DNA of 64,000 nucleotides. Origin: Clostridiales bacterium (GTDB lineage Bacteria; Bacillota; Clostridia; Saccharofermentanales; Saccharofermentanaceae). Shown here piece by piece: positions 17,005 to 25,743 of this stretch. Location: contig JAFWDK010000029.1 in assembly GCA_017513085.1 (NCBI GenBank), forward strand, positions 107,275 through 171,274, read 5' to 3'. Under the pieces are notes generated by a model that was not told the DNA's origin, made no database searches, and saw only the letters and a program-made list of their open reading frames with translations. The position numbers and the translations under genes were made by a program. The number at the start of each line of letters is the position of its first letter. The first letter of the stretch is position 1.

Positions 17005-17697
17005 TTACTCTTTACGCGGATCGATGTAACGAGCCGCATTGTCGAATCTGCCGTATGTACCGAGGTTAGCCTGGTAAGCTTCATTGGCATCCTTACCACT
17101 CTTGATCTGATCGAGCATCGGTCCGATCTTCAGGTACTGGTAACCAATGATCTGGTCGTCAGCATCCAGAGCCAGCTTAACGATGTAACCTTCTGTGAGC
17201 TCGAGGTAACGAGGACCCTTCTCAAGAGTAGAGAAGATAGTACCTGTCTGGGAACGAAGGCCCTTACCGAGATCTTCGAGGCCGGCGCCGATAGAAAGAC
17301 CGCCCTCAGAGAAAGCAGACTGCGTACGACCGTAAACGATCTGCAGGAAAAGTTCTCTCATAGCTGTGTTGATTGCGTCGCAAACGAGGTCAGTATTCAG
17401 AGCCTCGAGGATCGTCTTGCCCGGGAGGATCTCGCCGGCCATAGCTGCGGAGTGAGTCATACCTGTGCATCCGATCGTCTCAACGAGAGCTTCCTGGATA
17501 ACACCTTCTTTAACGTTCAGGGACAGCTTACAAGTACCCTGCTGCGGTGCACACCAACCGATACCGTGTGTGTAACCGGAGATATCCTTAATTTCTTTGG
17601 CCTGTATCCACTTTCCTTCTTCAGGAATCGGAGCCGGACCGTGGTTGCAACCCTTTGCAACGCAAGTCATCTGTTCAACTTCATGTGTCTTGATCAT
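17005..17697 (-). CDS. NifU-like iron-sulfur cluster assembly scaffold protein
   Basis: The 230-residue protein has the scaffold-type segments GWCAPQQGTCKLSLNVKEG (about 50-68) and ETIGCTGMTHSAAMAGEILPG (about 75-94), close to the NifU/IscU N-terminal fold with cysteines at CVAKGC, WCAP, GTC and GCTG. It is longer than classical IscU by a C-terminal extension (about 145-230) typical of the form paired with GGGtGRT. It probably delivers or holds a cluster for that partner. AAGGGG precedes the ATG. Confidence 0.85.
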   Translation of the reverse strand: MIKTHEVEQMTCVAKGCNHGPAPIPEEGKWIQAKEIKDISGYTHGIGWCAPQQGTCKLSLNVKEGVIQEALVETIGCTGMTHSAAMAGEILPGKTILEALNTDLVCDAINTAMRELFLQIVYGRTQSAFSEGGLSIGAGLEDLGKGLRSQTGTIFSTLEKGPRYLELTEGYIVKLALDADDQIIGYQYLKIGPMLDQIKSGKDANEAYQANLGTYGRFDNAARYIDPRKE

Positions 17698-17774
17698 GTT
17701 GAAAACCCCTTTCGAAATAATGCATGTAGCTATTGTGCACGCTTTCCGAAATGGCGCACAACAACACCTCGTAC

Positions 17775-17803
17775 ATTATACGAGAATATCTTTGAAATAA
17801 CAA
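17775..17803 (-). promoter_or_regulatory. Promoter of the NifU-like/GGGtGRT operon
   Basis: On the minus strand TTGTTA (17803-17798), 17 bases, TATAAT (17780-17775); the leader is about 75 bases long. Confidence 0.8.
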
Positions 17804-17953
17804 CCGAAAAACAGACACGGCAAGTTCTTTTTTTGTTGAAACGATAAATTAACTTTTTCTTTATTCTTTCTAGACCGTGACTTTACTCTTGGCTGTTAGG
17901 ATTACGTTGTCAGGCAAAGAGAGAAACGCTGACAAATGGAGGAAGATAGAAAG

Positions 17954-18589
17954 ATGACTATGGAAATGAAAGAAAATATGGAGACGAAGAGATCATTTGA
18001 AGGCGTAAGTGTTAATGCATTCGTAGTTACAGGATATGAACTCCTGTCAATCGGTAAGAGCCGGATCGCTAAAGCGAAATTTGAAACCATGCTGGATTTC
18101 CCGGAGGAGCAGAAGAAGGATATGATCCTTGCCGGGCAAAAAGCACTTCTCAATAATGGTGTCGTACTCGGATACCGTAAGAACAAGAAGATCGTTGCCA
18201 TGTATATCATCGATAAGAACACGGATAGTTTTGACTGCAACCGTGCATTTATTTCGGAAAACGTGAGTGCAGAGGATCAAGAGCGTATGGAATATGACAT
18301 CAAGCGTCAGATCGCACTCCTGGTTTATTCCGCACAATTCAGCAGTGGCACTTTTTTCGGACAAAAGGCTCCCGGAATAGAGAGAGAAAAAAGACCCTAT
18401 GCGCTTCCTTTGGCGTTGCTTATCTGTTTAGGCATGGGCCTGGCAATATACCCGGCTACGAAGAGCTTCCCGGTTGCCTTTTTCTTTATGCTTAGCCAGT
18501 TTGCACTATGGTTCACGATTATGAGCAACAGGCTGATCCTCAAAGATCCGGTTGAGGAGCCGGCAGACAAAGATAAAGAGAACGCGTAA
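17954..18589 (+). CDS. Membrane protein of unknown function
   Basis: From the ATG at 17954 (GGAGGA 10 bases upstream; an ATG at 17936 is possible but lacks such a site) the product has 211 residues. Residues 1-150 are soluble, with a segment VVLGYRKNKKIVAMYIIDKN that resembles the N-acetyltransferase (GNAT) strand pattern but without a clear acetyl-CoA loop. Two hydrophobic helices follow (about 155-172 and 175-192), then a short acidic tail. It stands alone, divergent from the NifU-like operon. I do not recognise the family. Confidence 0.65.
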   Translation: MTMEMKENMETKRSFEGVSVNAFVVTGYELLSIGKSRIAKAKFETMLDFPEEQKKDMILAGQKALLNNGVVLGYRKNKKIVAMYIIDKNTDSFDCNRAFISENVSAEDQERMEYDIKRQIALLVYSAQFSSGTFFGQKAPGIEREKRPYALPLALLICLGMGLAIYPATKSFPVAFFFMLSQFALWFTIMSNRLILKDPVEEPADKDKENA

Positions 18590-18624
18590 CAGGCATCGGT
18601 AAAAGAAACGCCACGTGCGCACAT

Positions 18625-18666
18625 GACCTCCTCTCCGGGGATACCTCAGAGAGAGAGGTCTTTCTT
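18625..18666 (+). terminator. Terminator-like hairpin between convergent genes
   Basis: GACCTC (18625-18630) pairs with GAGGTC (18655-18660), with inner TCTC/GAGA pairing and a following TTTCTT. It lies after the gene ending at 18589 and overlaps the end of the convergent sensor gene. Confidence 0.45.
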
Positions 18667-20577
18667 ATGCTCTTTCTTTTCTTCGTACATGGCAGAATCG
18701 GCTATTTTCATGTATTCTTCCGAATATTTATGGATCTCCGAGTCGGTGCAGGCCGGAGGAAGTTTGACGCAGGCACCGATACTGACACGGACCTGATAGT
18801 CTTTCTTATCACGCGAGACACGAAGAGAAATGTGATTTCTGAGCGCCGCGATGTAGGCGGCAACTTTCTCCTCAGAATAGTTTTTGGCCAACACAACAAA
18901 TTCGTCACCACCGGTACGGAGACAGACCTCGCCGTGCTGGGCGGCCACATTCATCGCTTCGGCAATGGTGCAAAGGCTATAGTCGCCTTCGGCATGGCCA
19001 TAGGTGTCATTGACGTATTTAAGATCATCCATGTCGATGACGAGAATAGCGATCGGGACCCCGGAATCACGGCACTCTTTGAAGAATTCAGAGAAGAAAA
19101 GCTCATAACCGTGACGATTATAGAGATCCGTCAGCATATCACGGTTATAAAGGTTTTCCATCCGTTTGACGGTCTTGTTGAGTTCCTGACGGACACGCCA
19201 GTTCTCGAGCATGGAACCGAGATTAACGATCCAGGATTTCATGGCGAGCTGTTCATGCGATTCGTCCTTGGGCGAGACGATGAGATAGCCCATGTAATAC
19301 TGCAGATGATGGATGGAAATAATATAATACGGCTTCGGGTCAGCAAGCAGTGCAGGCGGAAGAAGATCTTTCTTCCGGAAAGTCTCATGCTCGACCTGCT
19401 TGTCGCCGATAAAACCGGCAGCAACCGTCATTTCCTCGTCCTGTCGGGCATAGTCATGCGAGAGGGCACGCTTCTTATCCCAGTCCGGAGCCAGACATAA
19501 AAGCATATCTTCAAATCCGGTATCGATCGAAGCGTTCTTGGAGATCTCACTGAAACATTCTTCCAAAGTTGCTGCATTGGAAACACTGAGAATAAGATTC
19601 GTCGTTGCCTGCGCCAGATATACGACACGGTCCAGACGACCGGAATAAAGTTCTCTTATATCTTCGATCACGTCAGTAGTCATCGGCGCGCAACCACATG
19701 ACTGGTTACAGCAGAGACGACCGTGCGTTAGAAGTTCTTTCGGAAGATCTCCGCCGTCCCAGAAACGCTTCAGCGCCTGAATGCATTCGTAGCCGGATTC
19801 ATAGAACGGCTGGCTGGCAGTCGTAATAGAAGGGTAGCCCTGAAATGCTTCCTCGATACCGTCGTAACCGGTTACCAGAATGTCTCCCGGGACGGCGATG
19901 CCATGCGCACGGCAAGCGTTGACTACACCGATCGCGGAATAGTCATTTGCACAGACAATGGCATCCGGGTATTTCTTGCCGTTCTTTCGGCAATTGTCCA
20001 GGATCGCCGAGAGCACCTCCTCGCCACAGTCACGCCAGAGTGTTCCGTAAACGACTTTCGAAGGATCGTAGGGGATCGAGTGATCTTCCAAAGCAGCACG
20101 ATATGCATCGATACGCTGTTGCGTGAATGGCTTGTGCCGAAGACCGGCCACATGGTAGATATCTTTACAACCATGCACATCGATCAGATGCGAGATGATG
20201 TCCCGGAAAGCTTCCTTCTCATCGTTCAGGATATTGATGTAACGTGTGTCGTGTCCACCGACATTAATGATCGGTATCTTGACATCTTTGAGACGGTTGT
20301 CGAGATGCTCTTTGGCAAAAGTACCATAGGACAGATCGACCCGGATGATGCCGTCAAAACCGTCGAGATCCGGGATCTCGAAAGCGATGACGTCGCCTTC
20401 GTCGTAATGGATATACTGATCGTACACTTTGTTGCTGAATGTGTCACTGAAACTGGTGAAGCAAATGACCTTGACGCCGTTTTCCTGCGCAGCGGCATCA
20501 ATGCCCTTGTGGATGGCATGCGCCATCGGCTCATAAATATTGGATGAAAAAACAGCAACCTTCTTCTGCGTGTTCAT
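18646..20577 (-). CDS. LacI-type ligand-binding domain fused to a GGDEF diguanylate cyclase
   Basis: From the ATG at 20577 (GGAGG upstream) the protein has 643 residues. Residues about 1-320 form a periplasmic-binding-protein/LacI sugar-sensor fold (VAVFSSNIYEPMAHAIHKGI, IIRVDLSYG, DAIVCANDYSAIGVV, GDILVTGYDG) with no DNA-binding helix-turn-helix in front and no signal peptide, so it is cytoplasmic. A helical GAF-like middle (about 330-470) follows. The last 170 residues are a GGDEF domain with intact RTGGDEFVV and the magnesium-site DMDDLKYVNDTYGH. It would make cyclic di-GMP in response to a small ligand. It is monocistronic. A sugar or other LacI-type ligand is plausible but not shown. Confidence 0.87.
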   Translation of the reverse strand: MNTQKKVAVFSSNIYEPMAHAIHKGIDAAAQENGVKVICFTSFSDTFSNKVYDQYIHYDEGDVIAFEIPDLDGFDGIIRVDLSYGTFAKEHLDNRLKDVKIPIINVGGHDTRYINILNDEKEAFRDIISHLIDVHGCKDIYHVAGLRHKPFTQQRIDAYRAALEDHSIPYDPSKVVYGTLWRDCGEEVLSAILDNCRKNGKKYPDAIVCANDYSAIGVVNACRAHGIAVPGDILVTGYDGIEEAFQGYPSITTASQPFYESGYECIQALKRFWDGGDLPKELLTHGRLCCNQSCGCAPMTTDVIEDIRELYSGRLDRVVYLAQATTNLILSVSNAATLEECFSEISKNASIDTGFEDMLLCLAPDWDKKRALSHDYARQDEEMTVAAGFIGDKQVEHETFRKKDLLPPALLADPKPYYIISIHHLQYYMGYLIVSPKDESHEQLAMKSWIVNLGSMLENWRVRQELNKTVKRMENLYNRDMLTDLYNRHGYELFFSEFFKECRDSGVPIAILVIDMDDLKYVNDTYGHAEGDYSLCTIAEAMNVAAQHGEVCLRTGGDEFVVLAKNYSEEKVAAYIAALRNHISLRVSRDKKDYQVRVSIGACVKLPPACTDSEIHKYSEEYMKIADSAMYEEKKEHKKDLSL

Positions 20578-20702
20578 AAGAGCCTCCACCGAAAACACTT
20601 CTAAATATATTTTTATGATACAGCACAGTTTCGCAAAAATCATGAATAACTTATAAACATTACGGCTTCAAAAGAACCGAAATGAAATATTCACATATTC
20701 CT

Positions 20703-20710
20703 GTTAAAAT
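20703..20710 (+). promoter_or_regulatory. Extended -10 promoter candidate for the NADAR operon
   Basis: TG at 20702-20703 followed by TTAAAAT gives an extended -10 box about 33 bases before the NADAR start. The -35 (ATGAAA) is poor. Confidence 0.4.
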
Positions 20711-20742
20711 ATCAGTAGTGTTTTGAACAGGGAGGTGTCTTT

Positions 20743-21621
20743 ATGGATTTGATTGGATTTTATCGCGAGGGCGAAGCTTTCGGCTGTTTCAGCAACTGGT
20801 ATCCGGCTGAGTTCGACTATGCGGGGAAGCACTATGCAACTTCCGAACAATTCATGATGTACCAGAAGGTCTTAATGTTCGGACAGTTTGACCTGGCCGG
20901 ACAGATCATGGCGACACCGGACCCTGAGAACTGTAAGATCATCGGTCGTACTTTCTTCCCGGAATTTGACGGGGCGCTATGGAAAAAGACCCGCTACGAG
21001 GTAGTCAAGCGTGGCGTGCGGCAAAAATTCGCACAAAACCCGGACATCCTTCAGGTACTCCTGGAAACAGGAGATTCCCTGCTTGCCGAGTGTTCGCCAA
21101 GTGACGCCGACTGGGGCATCAAGATCGGCGAGAACGATCCGGCCTACAAAGATGTATCCAAGTGGCAGGGCGAAAACCTTCTGGGAAGGATGCTCATGGA
21201 ATTACGCGCCGAATTCCGGACGGAACTCGCAGGACATCTGGGCGGAGTGCTTCTGAGCCGGAATGGGAAGAACCGTTCTTCCGGATTCCCGATCGGAGAT
21301 AGCTCTGAGGTCGACATTCCGAAGATCCCGTATATCGATGCAAGAAATCTCGCGCCGATCCCGGAGTGGGAGTCACGTGCCGGGGAATTGCGGCGCATCC
21401 CGCAGTTTTTCAACACGATCAAAGCCTATGCTGAAGTGCTCGGCCGTGGATATGGCCTTGCTTCCGGCGTGACGCCGGTCGGCAAAGGTGTATTTCTGTT
21501 CGATAAGACGCTTGCCGGTTGGGAAGAAGCACTTCGTGCCGGAAACTGTGGTATTCCGGAGGCGGGCTTCTTCGAACTCAAGCAGGATGTGTACGATATA
21601 GCGGGAAAACTGTCTAAGTAG
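20743..21621 (+). CDS. NADAR-domain protein (YbiA-like) with a C-terminal extension
   Basis: Residues 1-160 match the NADAR fold: FYREGEAFGCFSNWYPAEF at the start, YATSEQFMMYQKV, then ALWKKTRYEVVKRGVRQKF and DADWGIKIGENDPAY, ending in WQGENLLGRMLMELR. NADAR enzymes cleave N-glycosidic bonds of ADP-ribose-like compounds; some remove ADP-ribose from DNA guanine and act as antitoxins, others act on riboflavin intermediates. Residues about 165-292 are an extra domain I do not recognise. No DarT-type toxin is beside it. It is the first gene of an operon with a 75-residue protein and a SNF2 helicase (gaps of 70 and 43 bases). GGAGGTG precedes the ATG. Confidence 0.82.
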   Translation: MDLIGFYREGEAFGCFSNWYPAEFDYAGKHYATSEQFMMYQKVLMFGQFDLAGQIMATPDPENCKIIGRTFFPEFDGALWKKTRYEVVKRGVRQKFAQNPDILQVLLETGDSLLAECSPSDADWGIKIGENDPAYKDVSKWQGENLLGRMLMELRAEFRTELAGHLGGVLLSRNGKNRSSGFPIGDSSEVDIPKIPYIDARNLAPIPEWESRAGELRRIPQFFNTIKAYAEVLGRGYGLASGVTPVGKGVFLFDKTLAGWEEALRAGNCGIPEAGFFELKQDVYDIAGKLSK

Positions 21622-21691
21622 GCGGCACACGCCACCGCAGGCTTTAGAACGTTAGCAAGCATACGCGGGACGGGCAGAGGGAGAAAAACGG

Positions 21692-21919
21692 ATGAGTCTG
21701 TTTCGGAAAAAAGAAGAAAAGAAACCAGTGCTTTTTGAGCCGGAGAGTGAAGAACCGGTCGTGCATAAGAGCATCTGTACCGGAGAGACGACGGTAGGTT
21801 TTGCCCATCGTGTTTCCGGACGCTACCGGGATGTGCGGAAAGTGTCGTCGGAGGCGGAGATCGAGGCGTTCTGCCGTGAAGTCGGGGCGGATCCGAAAAC
21901 GATCCGGACGATATACTGA
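21692..21919 (+). CDS. Small protein between NADAR and SNF2 helicase genes
   Basis: The 75-residue product starts MSLFRKKEEKKP and is basic at the start and acidic later. The second half (VSGRYRDVRKVSSEAEIEAF) is probably a small alpha/beta unit. No motif is recognised. A GAGGGAG site precedes its ATG. It lies in the same direction between two genes that deal with nucleic acid or ADP-ribose chemistry, so an accessory role is possible, but that is inference from position only. Confidence 0.6.
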   Translation: MSLFRKKEEKKPVLFEPESEEPVVHKSICTGETTVGFAHRVSGRYRDVRKVSSEAEIEAFCREVGADPKTIRTIY

Positions 21920-21962
21920 GAGATAAAGCAATATAGACAACCAGGAAGAAGAGGAAACAAGA

Positions 21963-24446
21963 TTGGGAAGCAGAGCTTTTGGAAAGAATGAGATCCAAGC
22001 GCTTAGCGCGAAGATCCTTCTGGCCCGGCAAGTGGCCGAGGCGGGATATCAGCGGGTAAATACGACACGTGCGGAAATCGAGGCGGCGATCAACGAGGCG
22101 GTAAAGCCGGAGTGGGCGCGAACCCTTCAGGGGATCCCGGTCGATGAACTGAACATGAACAAAGCGGGCATCCGTACCAATGTCCTGAAAGAAGCGGGAT
22201 ACGGAAACGTGTATGCGGTCTACGCGGCGAGCCAGATGAATCTGGCATCGGTCTACGGCATCGGCGAGGTCATGGCGCAAAAAGCGAAAGAGAACGCTTT
22301 GAAGATCGCAAGTGATGTGAGTAACAATGTTAAATTGCGTATCAGCACGGACCATAAGACCGAAGAGTACTCGCGTCTGGTGACGGCGGTGGCCGAGCAC
22401 ATGCGGGCGAAGCAGAACCTGCCGAAGTGCGAAAGTCTTGCCGCCATGCTGCCTGCCGATCCCGCTTCTGAACTGAGCAAAGTGCAATGCGCGAGCAACG
22501 GCCTGAAGTGGTTTTTTACCGGAGATAAGAAAAAAGAAGCGGCGCAGAATGCCTATAACACTTTGACCTCTTCGGCGTCGGCCATCGATTCCAGCGGACT
22601 GGTCCAGCAGATACAGGGAGATGGCCAGCCGATCACCATTGCCGCGGCGTGGAGTGATTTTGCGACAAGACCGGTGGAATACTATCACGTACTGGAGGAG
22701 ATCGCGCCGGAGCGCTTCGATACCAGTGAGGACGGCTATGGCTTAAGTGATGAGATCCGTGAGAGCGTCGAGCAGACAAAAGTGGATCTTACCGGCCTGA
22801 AGTGCCAGCTCCGCGGCTATCAGCTCTGGGGCGTCAAATATATCCTTCAGCAAAAGCGTGTGCTTCTTGGAGACGAGATGGGTCTGGGAAAGACGATCCA
22901 GGCTCTGGCGGCAATGGTTTCACTTCGCAACGAGGGCGCGGCGCATTTCCTCGTGATCTGCCCGGCCAGTGTCATCATAAACTGGTGCCGTGAGGTAGAA
23001 GGAAAAAGTGACCTGAAATCCTATAATCTGCACGATGCCGGACGGGAAAGCGCTTTTCGGGCATGGATGGAAAACGGCGGCGTGGCGGTGACGAATTTTG
23101 AGAGCCTGGCCAATCATTTTTCCATTGCAGACGATTTCCGGATCAACATGATCGTTGTGGACGAGGCGCATTATATCAAGAATACCGAGGCACGGCGCAG
23201 TAAGAACGTGCTGAATATCTGCGGTCACACGGACAGGATCCTGTTTATGACGGGTACCCCTTTGGAAAACAGGGTGGAGGAGATGGTGCGGCTGATGGAT
23301 TATCTGCAGCCTGAGGTGGCGAAACTGGCGCAGCAGGTGAGCATGACGGCTTATGCGGATGATTTCAAGAATAAGATCTCGCCGGTCTATTACAGGAGAA
23401 AGCGTGATGACGTGCTGACCGAGCTTCCGGATCTTACCGATATCAAGGAGTGGTGCGATATGACACCAGAGGATGAGCGGATCTATGAAGACGATATCCT
23501 TGCCGGTTCCTTTATGGACGCGCGCCGTGTCTCCTGGCGGAACGATGACTATATGAATACTTCTTCCAAAGTCCAGCGTCTTCGTGAGATCGTGACCGAT
23601 GCGCAGGAGGATTCCCGTAAAGTCCTGGTTTTTTCCTTTTTCCTGGACACGCTGGAGAAAGTACGTGCTGTGTTCGGACCGATGTGTGTCGGTGTGATCA
23701 ATGGCTCCGTCCCGGTCGCAGAGAGACAGGCGATCGTGGATGCTTTTGAAGCGGCGCCTGCGGGGTCGGTGCTGGCGGCGCAGATTCAGTCGGGTGGAAC
23801 AGGTTTAAATATCCAGTCCGCCAGTGTGGTAGTGCTCTGCGAACCACAGTATAAGCCTTCTACGGAGAATCAGGCTATCGCGCGTGCACATCGTATGGGA
23901 CAGACCAGGGATGTGCTGGTGCACAGGCTGTTATGCCCGAATACGGTGGATGAGCGGATGCTGGAGATCCTTGAGGCCAAGCAGGCGGAGTTCGATACTT
24001 TTGCGGATGAGTCCAGTGCAGCGAAGCGCGATGCGGCGGCTGCGGCGGCTGGTGAGACGGTGGATGTGACGGTGCGCGAGGACGGTCAGGAAAACAGTGC
24101 GACCGAAACCGGCGAGGTTGCCGGTGGCGGGGCTGTTCCGGCGGATGGTGCCGGTGGTGGCGAGGCGGAGATCGACAATGCCAGCATGAACCGTGTGTTT
24201 GCGCAGGAGCGCGAGCGCATCCTTGAGAAGAGAAGAAGAGAGCAGGAAAGCGGCGCGGGTGCGGCGGCTCCGGTGGAAACTGCTCCGGTGGAAACTGCTC
24301 CGGTGATAGCGGAAGAACCGACAGTATCACGGGAACAACAGGCACCGCAGGAAGACACGGCGAAAGTGCTTTTCTGTAGGTATTGCGGAAAAAAGCTTCC
24401 CGGCGATGCGGTTTTCTGCAGTTATTGCGGGCGGAATATTCTGTAA
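21963..24446 (+). CDS. SNF2-family helicase with N-terminal HhH and C-terminal zinc ribbon
   Basis: The 827-residue protein starts at a TTG with AGAGGA 7-8 bases upstream. Residues about 60-110 contain a helix-hairpin-helix pair (ASVYGIGEVMAQKAKENA). The SNF2 ATPase follows: Walker A GDEMGLGKT (303-311), DEAH (400-403), MTGTPLENR, and the second lobe with LVFSFFLDTL, QSGGTGLNIQSA and AIARAHRMGQ. An alanine/glycine/glutamate-rich linker (about 690-795) leads to a C4 zinc ribbon (CRYCG ... CSYCG, about 805-827). Such ATPases move along DNA and remodel protein-DNA complexes; bacterial ones serve repair, transcription recycling or defence systems. The operon with a NADAR enzyme is unusual. Confidence 0.88.
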   Translation: MGSRAFGKNEIQALSAKILLARQVAEAGYQRVNTTRAEIEAAINEAVKPEWARTLQGIPVDELNMNKAGIRTNVLKEAGYGNVYAVYAASQMNLASVYGIGEVMAQKAKENALKIASDVSNNVKLRISTDHKTEEYSRLVTAVAEHMRAKQNLPKCESLAAMLPADPASELSKVQCASNGLKWFFTGDKKKEAAQNAYNTLTSSASAIDSSGLVQQIQGDGQPITIAAAWSDFATRPVEYYHVLEEIAPERFDTSEDGYGLSDEIRESVEQTKVDLTGLKCQLRGYQLWGVKYILQQKRVLLGDEMGLGKTIQALAAMVSLRNEGAAHFLVICPASVIINWCREVEGKSDLKSYNLHDAGRESAFRAWMENGGVAVTNFESLANHFSIADDFRINMIVVDEAHYIKNTEARRSKNVLNICGHTDRILFMTGTPLENRVEEMVRLMDYLQPEVAKLAQQVSMTAYADDFKNKISPVYYRRKRDDVLTELPDLTDIKEWCDMTPEDERIYEDDILAGSFMDARRVSWRNDDYMNTSSKVQRLREIVTDAQEDSRKVLVFSFFLDTLEKVRAVFGPMCVGVINGSVPVAERQAIVDAFEAAPAGSVLAAQIQSGGTGLNIQSASVVVLCEPQYKPSTENQAIARAHRMGQTRDVLVHRLLCPNTVDERMLEILEAKQAEFDTFADESSAAKRDAAAAAAGETVDVTVREDGQENSATETGEVAGGGAVPADGAGGGEAEIDNASMNRVFAQERERILEKRRREQESGAGAAAPVETAPVETAPVIAEEPTVSREQQAPQEDTAKVLFCRYCGKKLPGDAVFCSYCGRNIL

Positions 24447-24471
24447 TTTGGGCATCATTTCACAGAAGTGT

Positions 24472-24500
24472 TTGACTATTGGCGAAAATTAGAGTAAGAT
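24472..24500 (+). promoter_or_regulatory. Promoter of rpsU
   Basis: TTGACT (24472-24477), 17 bases, TAAGAT (24495-24500), about 60 bases before the GTG start. Confidence 0.8.
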
Positions 24501-24562
24501 ATGTTCTGTTGCGAAACCGACCATGGTTTTCCAAGTTTATTGCACGGAAGGAGGGATAACAA

Positions 24563-24736
24563 GTGTCGGAAATCAGACTTAAAGAAAATGAGTCCCTTGA
24601 CAGTGCTTTGCGTCGTTTCAAGCGTTCCTGCGCTCGTTCTGGTGTACTCGCTGAGGTACGTAAGAGAGAGCATTACGAAAAGCCTTCTGTACGCCGTAAG
24701 AAGAAGTCGGAGGCGGCTAGAAAGCGTAAGAGATAA
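24563..24736 (+). CDS. rpsU: 30S ribosomal protein S21
   Basis: The 57-residue frame starts with GTG at 24563 behind GGAAGGAGGG and ends in TAA at 24734-24736. The protein reads [20 protein letters not shown] at the N-terminus, with the C-terminal basic run [15 protein letters not shown], which is diagnostic of S21. S21 sits near the anti-Shine-Dalgarno end of 16S rRNA and assists initiation. The gene has its own promoter and terminator. The GTG start and small size make it easy to miss. Confidence 0.95.
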   Translation: MSEIRLKENESLDSALRRFKRSCARSGVLAEVRKREHYEKPSVRRKKKSEAARKRKR

Positions 24737-24760
24737 TCTCTTTGAAAAAGTGACTTTTTG

Positions 24761-24793
24761 AAAACCTGTCGGAGTGATCCGGCAGGTTTTTTG
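24761..24793 (+). terminator. Rho-independent terminator of rpsU
   Basis: AACCTG-TCGGA pairs with TCC-GGCAGGTT over a short loop, followed by TTTTTT. Confidence 0.85.
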
Positions 24794-24878
24794 CTGTGCA
24801 GCGTCGGGAGGGTGGGGCGGCAGTAGGATTCGCATCACTTGTAATTTTCCCCAAAAGCGACGGTGTTTTCTTTGGTTT

Positions 24879-24900
24879 ATTGTTAGTCTTACCTAACAAT
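24879..24900. promoter_or_regulatory. Palindrome upstream of the ABC transporter promoter
   Basis: ATTGTTAG (24879-24886), a 6-base gap, CTAACAAT (24893-24900): a perfect 8-bp inverted repeat ending 6 bases before the -35 box. Candidate regulator-binding site. Confidence 0.5.
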
Positions 24901-24906
24901 GAAGTA

Positions 24907-24954
24907 TTGCATTCGACGAAAACATTAACTATAATACATATGAACAGTTGTTCA
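24907..24954 (+). promoter_or_regulatory. Promoter and overlapping operator of the ABC exporter operon
   Basis: TTGCAT (24907-24912), 17 bases, TATAAT (24930-24935). The palindrome TGAACA-GT-TGTTCA (24941-24954) covers the expected transcription start. TGAACA-type palindromes are typical of ArsR/SmtB-family and some other one-component repressors, so the exporter is probably repressed until an inducer appears. No such regulator gene lies in the neighbourhood. Confidence 0.65.
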
Positions 24955-25020
24955 AGTGTTAATATCTCGAGTGCCCGATCGGAGAGCGGGCGTGAAGACA
25001 TAATGGTGAGGATAAAAGAT

Positions 25021-25731
25021 ATGACAAAAGAAGAGTTTTTGACAGTTAGTAATGTTTGTAAGTCCTTCGGAACCGGGGATAGCCGGCAGGAGGTGCTGCG
25101 GGGGATGGATTTTACTGTGGCGAAAGGTGAGTTCTGTGTGCTTCTCGGGCCGTCCGGGTCAGGTAAGTCGACGCTTTTGAATATTATCGGTGGTATCGAT
25201 CAGGCGGATGACGGGTACATCGCGATTGCGGGGGATAAGCTTCGTGAGATGGATGAAAAAGCACTGACGCGTTATAGAAGGAAGCACCTGGGGTATGTTT
25301 TCCAGCTTTACAACCTGATCCCGAACCTGAACGTGAAGGAAAATATCGAGGTGGGCGCGTATCTTTCGGATAAGCCGCTCGACATTGATGAACTCCTGAA
25401 CACACTGGGGCTTTGGGAGCATAGATATAAGCTTCCGAATCAGCTCAGCGGCGGTCAGCAGCAGAGAACTTCGATCGGGCGTGCGATCGTGAAGAATCCG
25501 GACATCCTGCTTTGCGATGAGCCGACGGGCGCGCTGGATTACAACACTTCCAAGGAGATCCTCAAGCTTATTGAAGATGTGAATCAGAAATACGGAAATA
25601 CCATTATTATGGTTACGCATAACAATGCGATCTCGGATATGGCGGATCATACTATTAAGCTTCGTGACGGAAAAGTGAGAAAGAACATTGTCAATGATCA
25701 CAAGATCAGCGCGATGGAACTTGACTGGTAA
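25021..25731 (+). CDS. MacB/LolD-type ABC transporter ATP-binding protein
   Basis: From the ATG at 25021 the protein has 236 residues: Walker A GPSGSGKST (43-51), Q-loop region VFQLYNLIPNLNVKENI, signature LSGGQQQR, Walker B ILLCDEPTGALD and the H-loop in MVTHN. This is the ATPase class that pairs with FtsX-fold permeases and powers lipoprotein handling, peptide export or antibiotic resistance rather than uptake. An in-frame ATG at 25003 is possible. It starts behind GTGAGG and ends 12 bases before the permease gene. A promoter with a palindromic operator precedes it. Confidence 0.93.
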   Translation: MTKEEFLTVSNVCKSFGTGDSRQEVLRGMDFTVAKGEFCVLLGPSGSGKSTLLNIIGGIDQADDGYIAIAGDKLREMDEKALTRYRRKHLGYVFQLYNLIPNLNVKENIEVGAYLSDKPLDIDELLNTLGLWEHRYKLPNQLSGGQQQRTSIGRAIVKNPDILLCDEPTGALDYNTSKEILKLIEDVNQKYGNTIIMVTHNNAISDMADHTIKLRDGKVRKNIVNDHKISAMELDW

Positions 25732-25743
25732 GAGTGGGGAGCG

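Noticed and set aside
20743..21621. DarT-NADAR toxin-antitoxin pair
   Set aside because: No DarT-like toxin is adjacent; the neighbouring genes are a 75-residue protein of other composition and a SNF2 helicase.
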